Positions 56,365 to 64,000 of a DNA stretch of 64,000 bases are shown here, piece after piece. Location: contig OZ024856.1 in assembly GCA_964017155.1 (NCBI GenBank), forward strand, positions 39,568,909 to 39,632,908, in the 5' to 3' direction. Made by a program: the position numbers and the translations under genes. The DNA is from Oasisia sp. SBJ-2009. Lineage: Eukaryota; Annelida; Polychaeta; Sabellida; Siboglinidae. The notes beneath the pieces are model-generated. The model was not told the origin of the DNA, did not search any database, and saw nothing but the letters and a program-made list of their open reading frames with translations. Each line of letters begins with the position of its first letter. Position 1 is the first letter of the stretch.

Positions 56365-57293
56365 CTCGATATCTCGGATGAAATCATCGCTGGTGTCCAA
56401 CTGTCTGATAAAGAAGTCTCGCACCGATCTACCAACACAAAGAAACCAGTAACCGAATCACTTGCCACTTCAAACAAGTACACTCCATTGTTAGTCGTCA
56501 GCTTCAGAACGATTACCGCGTCACCATTTTCTTCTAGTACGTACGACCACAGAGCGCAGTGGCTTATAGAGCCCAGGGCTCAGGGGTAGAGCTTCGGACT
56601 CTCGGCAAAGAGGACCCGGGTTCGAATCCTGTGGTGCGGTGTTAAAACCTTGGGCAAGTGTTTTCACTATACATTGCTCCAGTTCACTCAGCTGTATAAA
56701 TGCGTACCTGGCTATATGCAATAGTGGATATGTGTACGAGCAGCCTTCGCGCAGTAATTTTAGCATATGGCTAGATGCTTCCCAGAGAAGTTGAGTTGCA
56801 TGGAAGTAAAGTGTGAAGCGCTTTGGGTAATCTTGAGGATGAATACTGCGCTATATAAGAACTTACCTTTTTACGGCTGGCATAACATCATGGCTATCAA
56901 ACCGAAATTACAAATGATATTCGTCTTGCTGATTATACGGTTTACCATTGGTGGCAAAATAGTTCAATTCGGTTTCAAACTAAAGTAAAGTAAAGTTATA
57001 CGTTATACGCCTCAGACGACAACTGATATTTGCCAAACATACCAACGACATACCAACGACATTGCCAATCCAATAAGTCAAACATACGACAGCATTCTTT
57101 CGTTTAGAATATGAGAAACAGCAGGCGTCGTCATGTTTACCTTTTGAATGCAGCAAGTTCGATAGATTCGAGTTCTTCGTGAATGAATTTTACAGCAACT
57201 CTTACGCTTTCCAATTCTTCTGCAAGAAAAGGTAATAATTTTAGCTGCTACAACATTTGCTTCGAAGCACCGTCATAACGGTGATTATAACCA

Positions 57294-57375
<82 letters not shown>

Positions 57376-58772
57376 CCGGTGTTTTAGATCGTCCTCGTTC
57401 GTGTATGCAATGGTGCAATACCTTCATGTTACGTTTATGTACATATTGATTACATTTATTTATTTAATCACCAGACCAAGAGGATCTGCGCCATGTTATT
57501 TTTCCTACGACAACGGTACAGGCGGTGGGCTTCGTTTAAACCAACAGTAGCACTGGCACCATCAGCATCAGCACCACTGCTACAACCAGAACGACCATAT
57601 AACATTCATAACTATCCTCGAAAGTCATGGATCGTTGCGCTGGCTGGGGATTGAGCTGAGTCGAACTATATGATTATAGCAACTGATTTCGCCAGTTGCA
57701 ACTGCGTCAATCGTAAGAACAGCGGAACTACCGCCTCAATTTGAAGGTAGATAACATTGACTGTAACTCAAGCAGCGTGTGGTTGAAATCATCCAGAATA
57801 TTATATCACGGAGCCCGACCACACTCCTCGTACCGGAGTTTTTGAAAGAGACGTACGTGCCATGCCAGAGATAGAGAAGAGCTGGCAATCAGCCAAAGCG
57901 AACCCTGGCGCGCGAGGATGTTCACAACGACACGCATTCTGTACTGGCCTCGGTTACCCAGGCCCCGTGAGGTGGCAGCACTTCTAAACCACTCAACTCT
58001 TCTCGGCGTAATTACGCAGCCCACCGACAGTCGGTTAAGCAAGACTGATTCTGTATGTAACAGGAAATTTACCTACTTTTCCTTTTAGGAGTTATTATGA
58101 TTAAGTTAGAAAATCAAGCCACATTCGTCTAAATTGCATATACAATACTTGTGAAGTACCCAGTTATGGCCAGATTTAAGAAATTATTATAGGTATGATT
58201 AATTACAGTTTAGGTGAAAACACAATAATTAAGTACACAAAAATCAGTGATGTAGCTTATGTGATGATCAGCCAGTCAGTAGTTCTATCAGTTCGGTCGA
58301 TCAATCCTGTGCACTCACCACATTCGCACAACGGGCAACCATTGACATCCTGTGCAAAACCGTGATGACAATCCATGGGGCACATCGCGTCCGGACACGT
58401 GACACCCTCCAGATCGGAAGTGACGTCACTCACCGGTTCCGCGCACTCGCAGATATTGCAGCCAGCACTGTCGACCTTGAAGCCTTCCGGACACCACATG
58501 AGGCATTCTGACGGATGGCAACTGTTATTTTCTAGGAAATAGAAACGGATTCTGTTTTGAAGCGTGGTCGCCGCCATTTGTGTAGTTTTGCTTAGAACAC
58601 GCTACCGGTTATTAACGTTTATGAGGCTAGTAATTATTAGCTTTTTATTTGATGTTATTATACAGTGCAAATAAAAGCTGACCTTTCGTTTTTTTTAAAC
58701 TTGAGGTGACTTACTTAGAGAAAACGTCGACAAGACTGTTGAACAGAACGTCAAAACAGCGACAATCTTCAT
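56365..58772 (-). CDS. Secreted protein with two antistasin-like domains
   Basis: Exon 58772-58715 encodes a signal peptide (MKIVAVLTFCSTVLSTFSL). Phase-1 exon 58531-58319 encodes two antistasin-like units, SCHPSECLMWCPEGFKVDSA/GCNICECAEP and VTCPDAMCPMDCHHGFAQDV/NGCPLCEC. Antistasin domains are known as serine-protease inhibitors or extracellular matrix modules. Downstream on the same strand, 57231-57154 (acceptor ttttcttgcag, donor AAAAG|gtaaac) joins in phase and encodes a helix, EELESVRVAVKFIHEELESI. Next, 56533-56365 encodes ENGDAVIVLKLTTNNGVYLF, then VTGFFVLVDRCETSLSDSW, behind its own splice signals. The last two exons do not join in phase, so one more exon is needed between them, and their membership in this gene is inference. 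The first two exons are firm. The 3' end is not found. Confidence 0.7.
56571..56880 (+). mobile_element. tRNA-derived SINE, full-length copy
   Basis: Same family as 30430-30775: box A gggctcaggggtagagc, box B ggttcgaatcc (56619-56629), core ttgggcaagtgttttcacta, tail aagcgctttgggtaatcttg then actgcgctatataagaactt. It lies between two exons assigned to the antistasin gene. Confidence 0.88.
57293..57366. repeat. (TA)n microsatellite
   Basis: About 70 bases of pure TA. Confidence 0.95.
57640..57850 (+). repeat. Dispersed repeat family, copy 3
   Basis: Related to copies at 27875 and 31370: ttgagctgagtcgaacta, tttcgccagttgcaactgcg, caatttgaaggtag, agcagcgtgtggttgaaatc, accacactcctcgtaccgga. The copy order of blocks is the same in all three. 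Confidence 0.6.
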
Positions 58773-58779
58773 TGTGTCT

Positions 58780-59300
58780 TCAATGTATATTCCTCTGTGC
58801 AACAAAATGTATCAATTAGTAAACTCTTACTGCCCACCAAATGTGGTTTTGTTATACCTCATGACATGTGGTTTGGTTTGATGGGGTACAAATAGTTAGT
58901 AAAGAATTTCTGTCCACTAGGCCTATATGTGTGGTTCAGTGAGGTACAAATAATTAGTAATTAAACTATTGTTTGCCTACCAAATGTGGTTTGGTGCAAT
59001 GGACTGCAAATCAAATAGTTAATAAACTGCCCACCGCATATAGTTTGGGTCATGGGTGCTGACAGGACAGTTAAACTCAAACAGTGACACATCCGTGTTT
59101 GTATGCGACGACCAAGACTATTAAGTGGTTATTTCTAGTTTAGGCAAAACGACATCGACGGAGGACTTTCTTTAATTAAAAGTAAGCATTCAAGCAACTT
59201 TTGCATAGATGGAGTATGTCAATATACGGCCTCCGTCCGCCCACATTGTCACGAAACATCAATGATGAAACACTACAACTTGCGAGCAGGAAATTCTAGG
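58780..59300. other. Region upstream of the antistasin gene
   Basis: Contains three weakly repeated blocks around 58810-59040: aa(a/t)gtggttt(g)gt and ggtacaaatagttagta-like words at about 60-70 base spacing. Promoter function is possible but unproven. Confidence 0.35.
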
Positions 59301-59348
59301 TTCACAACCCAGGACGGACCATGTGGTCACTATAAACAACACTAATTT

Positions 59349-59644
<296 letters not shown>

Positions 59645-59725
59645 TACAGTTGTAAAAATGCAACTGCTATCAACAGCATGTGTGTGCGCGCAGTCACTGA
59701 TGGTGCATGCGTTTGTTTGTATGTT

Positions 59726-59768
<43 letters not shown>

Positions 59769-59838
59769 CTATATCTTGCATACGCAGCCATGTTATGCAT
59801 AAAATACTGTACACGGGAGTTTTATTAGTTGGGTTAAA

Positions 59839-59889
<51 letters not shown>

Positions 59890-59891
<2 letters not shown>

Positions 59892-61320
59892 TAGACACAA
59901 GAGCAATTTTTATGTGCTGCTGAATACAACATGACAACTCTCATTGATACTATCATTCACCCTTCTGTAATGGTATGTAGGCAAACAGACACATAATCCA
60001 TACAAAGGCAACTTAAGTAACTAATAGTTCGGCCAACAAACCAAACATTAATCTGACAACACATATGCAGACGATACAACAGTTTAATGCAGTTAACACA
60101 AATCATACAGTTCATTAATATTCTCCTACAGTCATTTGAAAACCGAGTCAACCAACGATACACTTTTATGATGAGTGCAATTAAATACACGCATGCGTTA
60201 AATATATGCATGCATAACAACTTGTTTATGGTTTGAAATATAAGAAGCACAGGTCTATCGCAGTATTAGTGTAAGAAGCCAAGAAACAATGCAATAAAAC
60301 ACATTATAACAATTATGTATAATAAACAACGATGTATATAACATGTTATAGCATAATTACATACATACATATAAACTGTGTTGAACGAGCTGTACTGGTA
60401 TTGGTCTTTCTGGTGACGTCAAGTAGGCTATGTACATAGCACCGATCGATAACATATACGTCTCTGTTCGCGAATTACAATCGCTTTACTAGTATTGCAA
60501 AGTAAACGGAATGGTTTCAACACAAGGCTGTAAGATGGCATCGTAAATGACACGACTGGGATACACATGAAATACCCGACACTAGAAATAGTACTTACTA
60601 CTACTTACCCGTGAAACGTGCACTGCGCACTTGTACAAAACAACGTCTCAACTGTATCAAACAAACAACCCGTTTGACATTCTGACGTTATCAACAGATA
60701 AGCATTCATACATGCCCGCCTCCCCCGCATGTATGCGTACACATCACGGCAAGGCCCGGTTTACATTCTGATACTCACGTACGGACGGATGAAACATGCA
60801 GGGTATTTAGACTATTTACATGCCTAACCTAGCCCCCCTCTGCAACATTGATAACACTTTAAAACTGGAAGGGAAAAACATTAGGCTTGGTGTTTTAGAA
60901 AAATATAAATTGTTGTTGTTAATATTACAAGGATATAGAACACAGTAGGACTACTTTTGTGGATGTTAATACATTTATATTTTTGCAGGTGTACGAGACA
61001 GTCGTTGCTTTGTATTTGCTTTCAACATTGTTGCGTTATGTGCTATGGTAAGCGTTTTTTAAAAGGTGTAAGTAACGGATAAGGTTCGGTCCAACACGAT
61101 GGCTATGTATTCAACAACAACGACAGAAAACGCACATAATACCATGCCATGTTGATAACTAAGACGGGTTGTAGCTGCATCGAATTCTTCAAATCAGATA
61201 TACACTGTATCACTAAGTCGTTTCCTGTCGCACGCTCAGTCTGTCACTGTGCAAATGACATACATAACAAGTGTCAACATGACATCACTGCGGGGCCGAT
61301 AACACAATCTGAGGTTGGTT
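59890..61320. other. No gene recognised
   Basis: AT-rich DNA beyond the 3' end of the P450 gene. No exon, RNA gene or clear repeat supported. Confidence 0.4.
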
Positions 61321-61323
61321 GTG

Positions 61324-64000
61324 TCATCGTCTCCTTAGCGTCATGATGGCGCCACCTCGCGGACGTAGAGTTCCCTGCTCCTCGACGTCAAACGACTGGT
61401 CCGGATCGAGAGAGTACGTGAAATTCTTGAGAAACTTGCACAGCAGCACCTTACATTCGAGCTGTAACATATCAAATATGATAACACCTTCTGTGCTGAT
61501 CACAAACGTCGTGAAACCTGCCGTTTCGTAATAATGAAAATATCGGAGTTTGGTGTGGCTTTTTATCGCAATGGTATTTATAAATGCACACGGCGATGTT
61601 TGACACCACACACTGAATCACTGCACACATATGTCATGTTTACAGCTATGGAAAATAATATCAGTGTAATTTTTAGTTCTTACAATGCAAATATTGACAG
61701 GTTCAAAACTGGCATTTCCTGGTTAGTAATCTGATAAAATGAACCTGGTATGTTGAGATCTCCATCCGGACAAAGAAGACATTATTATGGGCAAAGGCCA
61801 ATTGTGTAACCATATCAAAGTAGTTCTACATGGCATTTATTTTAAACACTATAAGTTTAAACCGGCACGCAATAAGCCTCGCCCGTGAGAACATGTCAAT
61901 ATTTTCAAAATATTGGTACAAATACACCCTTACGTATATTTCTCGGCCCTATTGTGGGCGCCATTACAGCAACATGGGCTTCAGATGATCTTTCCTTCAC
62001 GATATATGTTAGCTCTAAGTTCATAATTTCTGACAGCTTAGTAGGTGATTATTATAAAATAATTCTTTGCAACCGTAGGCTTGTATACTGCATAAACCCA
62101 CACATACACAATAGCTGTACGATTGTTATTTACATTCTCGTTCTAGAAATGCACATATACAACTTAACATGTGATCTATAATATGATCTACATTAATCGG
62201 TACACCATGTGGGCAGTCATCTACCAGGAGGGTAATGCAGAAAATGAAACACCTAATGTACAAGTACAACTGGCGGACAAGACACCACGCCATCTTACTG
62301 GATGTACACGTCGGCGTAGACACTAGGATCACACAAACGATCGTAAAGAACACGTTATGGTCAGGAACAGTTGCAGTAAATACTCACCTGTGCGAAACGT
62401 TTTCCCACGCAAGATCGCTGACCAGTTGAGAAGGGTAGATAAGTGAAGAGCGGTCTGCAGAAGGAATAATAAACGAGTGTGTGGTGCAAATGATTGAAAC
62501 AGTATCACAATCTTCGCGAACTCAACTGACCACGTGTTGAATCTAACGTGCCCATAACAAAAATTGTACAACTTTGCAAATACTCCCATATCATTTAGTC
62601 AATGAACTGATCCACTTCTCAATCGACCACACTGTGGAAATGTGCAACTTACATAACCACAACTCAAAACAGCCACATGAAAGTACCTTGGTTTGTCGTC
62701 TGCAAATCTGTCAGGATCAAAGTCTTCTGGGTCGTGGTGGTGTCTCTTTAGCCGCTGTATCACAAAGAACGACATCTACAAAAGAACATTGGAAACAGTG
62801 CATCCTTACATCAATAAACGTGAACAGAAATGTTTCAACTGCCACATTTAAAAAGTGGTCCCATGGACCATGTTGGTGCATATGAGGTCACTCACATCAG
62901 CGTCCGCATCACTGTCATTTACTTTCATACAGTCGTACCCGTTTTAGAAACACATACAGCTTATTTCTGGCACATTACAGCGCAGTGTATCGAACGACTG
63001 CACAGAAACCTCATGGTGTAAAATGTTCTAGTCATTTTCCAGCTGGTTATCTTTTTGAAAACGACACATTTATTCCAAACTTTTGATTGTTACAGGAAAC
63101 TTATGTAACGGATCGTGATGTTGAGCACCAGACTCAACACACTGACGATGTGAGACTGTTTATTGGTATAATTGACACCTAGTGGTTCTCCCCTACAAGC
63201 TCTCCATCGCGACAACGCCGGCACATTTAAGTGACCGGTCGCTGTCCACGTCCGCTGTCCATCTGCGTGGCTCAGCCGCAGGCCGGGCTGTTAAACCCTG
63301 GCTCGACAGAGGACGCGCTACTCCCACACCCTCAAAGCTTCCCTACCAAGAAGGCTACAGTAAACACAATGTAATAACGGCCACTCTAGCCATTGGGGAG
63401 CCTGTTACACTGTACCACTGTACCACTGTACCACCATATTATAATGCTACACCTTTACCACAATTCTACACATTCACGCTTATTTTAGCCCTTTTTGATA
63501 TTTACAACACTCACAACGAGGAACGACCCGGCAGGAATGTTGTACCCCTCCAACGTGACGTCGGTCACGTTTTCCCTGGCAGTACCAGGAGCCGGGGGGT
63601 ACAACCTTAACGTCTCCTTCAACACCTGCGTCATGTACGGCAGACGTTCTGTGTCCTCGTATGTCACGTGTGTCCTGTCACCCAACACTTCGTCCACTTC
63701 GTCAACTAACCTTCAAAATATCAATGGTCCACTAACTAACTTTTCGTATTCCTTGTGTTCACACCCGTGTCACAATTTAGTTCTTTCTAATAAGCTTCTG
63801 TCTTCATTGAGTCGTACTCCCACAGAAGGTTGTCTTTGGGTAGCAGGATAAAACAACTTTATTTCGTATCACCAGATCATAACACGATAGCGCGACTAAT
63901 GGATTTGACGTGAGGTGGAGTAATTTACTCGACTGGTTTACCAAAATGTTTGGATGGTCATGATCGCCAACTCGTGCGCCAGACGTGACACGCAGAAGAA
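61324..64000 (-). CDS. Cytochrome P450, CYP46A-like (3' part, 5' end outside window)
   Basis: Clear exons 63710-63515, 62775-62687, 62454-62388 and 61461-61324, with matching phases (0, AG|A, 0). The first gives LVDEVDEVLGD, THVTYEDTERLPYMTQ, then the K-helix EXXR in LKETLRLYPPAPGTARE and the beta segment LEGYNIPAGSFLV. The second gives the PERF-type region HHHDPEDFDPDRFADDKP. The third is the heme loop PFSTGQRSCVGKRFAQ (FxxGxRxCxG). The last gives LLCKFLKNFTYSLDPDQSF, then VEEQGTLRPRGGAIMTLRRR, stop. Sequence around the K-helix and C-terminus resembles cholesterol 24-hydroxylase (CYP46A1), an ER-anchored sterol mono-oxygenase. A further exon appears to run from 63942 past the window edge, but its best protein match (HPNIL, I-helix end) is out of phase with the next exon by one base. 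Confidence 0.85.

Noticed and set aside
56015..56589. CHCHCH, GSGSGS and AVAVAV frames
   Set aside because: Translations of the (GGCAGT)n array in different frames. The rest of the 56083-56589 frame lies antisense to a better minus-strand exon.

Overview
The window is animal nuclear DNA: split genes with GT..AG introns, tRNA-derived SINEs, non-LTR retrotransposon remnants and a very heavy load of tandem repeats. The proteins (TMED/p24, FKBP2-like, ZFAND3-like, CYP46A-like P450, LRRC74-like LRR protein, a secreted antistasin-domain protein) fit an invertebrate bilaterian, plausibly marine. Nothing seen fixes the phylum. All gene models were assembled by eye from reading frame, splice consensus and intron phase.

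Layout. 1-2740: array of about 105 copies of a 26-bp minisatellite, lying in an intron of an LRRC74-like gene on the minus strand (exons 2752-9793; 3' end outside the window). 8.87-9.66 kb and 12.76-13.68 kb: two large TG/CA arrays built from the same unit in opposite orientation. 15054-16878: complete three-exon gamma-type p24/TMED gene (+). 17.0-18.2 kb: retrotransposon remnants. 19286-21008 and 26163-27551 (both -): two small three-exon genes whose products share a C-terminal signature and intron phases. 21626-22991: a TIR-bounded element. 29201-37692 (+): complete six-exon ZFAND3-like gene, with a SINE in intron 1 and a 2-kb, 79-bp minisatellite in intron 4. 40082-43094 (-): complete four-exon FKBP2-like ER prolyl isomerase ending in REEL. 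44356-45353: hAT-like non-autonomous transposon with a 7-bp target duplication. 47826-49006 (-): 3' end of a single-pass membrane protein with a SEA-like domain. 50.9-56.3 kb: simple arrays, a LINE remnant and a short repeat found beside two different arrays. 56365-58772 (-): secreted protein with a signal-peptide exon and two antistasin-like domains. 61324-64000 (-): 3' part of a CYP46A-like P450, with K-helix, PERF-region and heme-Cys exons all visible.

The genes do not form a pathway; TMED and FKBP2 are both housekeeping components of the early secretory pathway. The most interesting points are the paired small genes with the MT(R/K)FVxxM signature, the inverted pair of TGTGACAC arrays, the higher-order 520-bp period inside the first minisatellite, the two TIR elements, and the membrane-protein gene whose spliced and unspliced forms would have different cytoplasmic tails.
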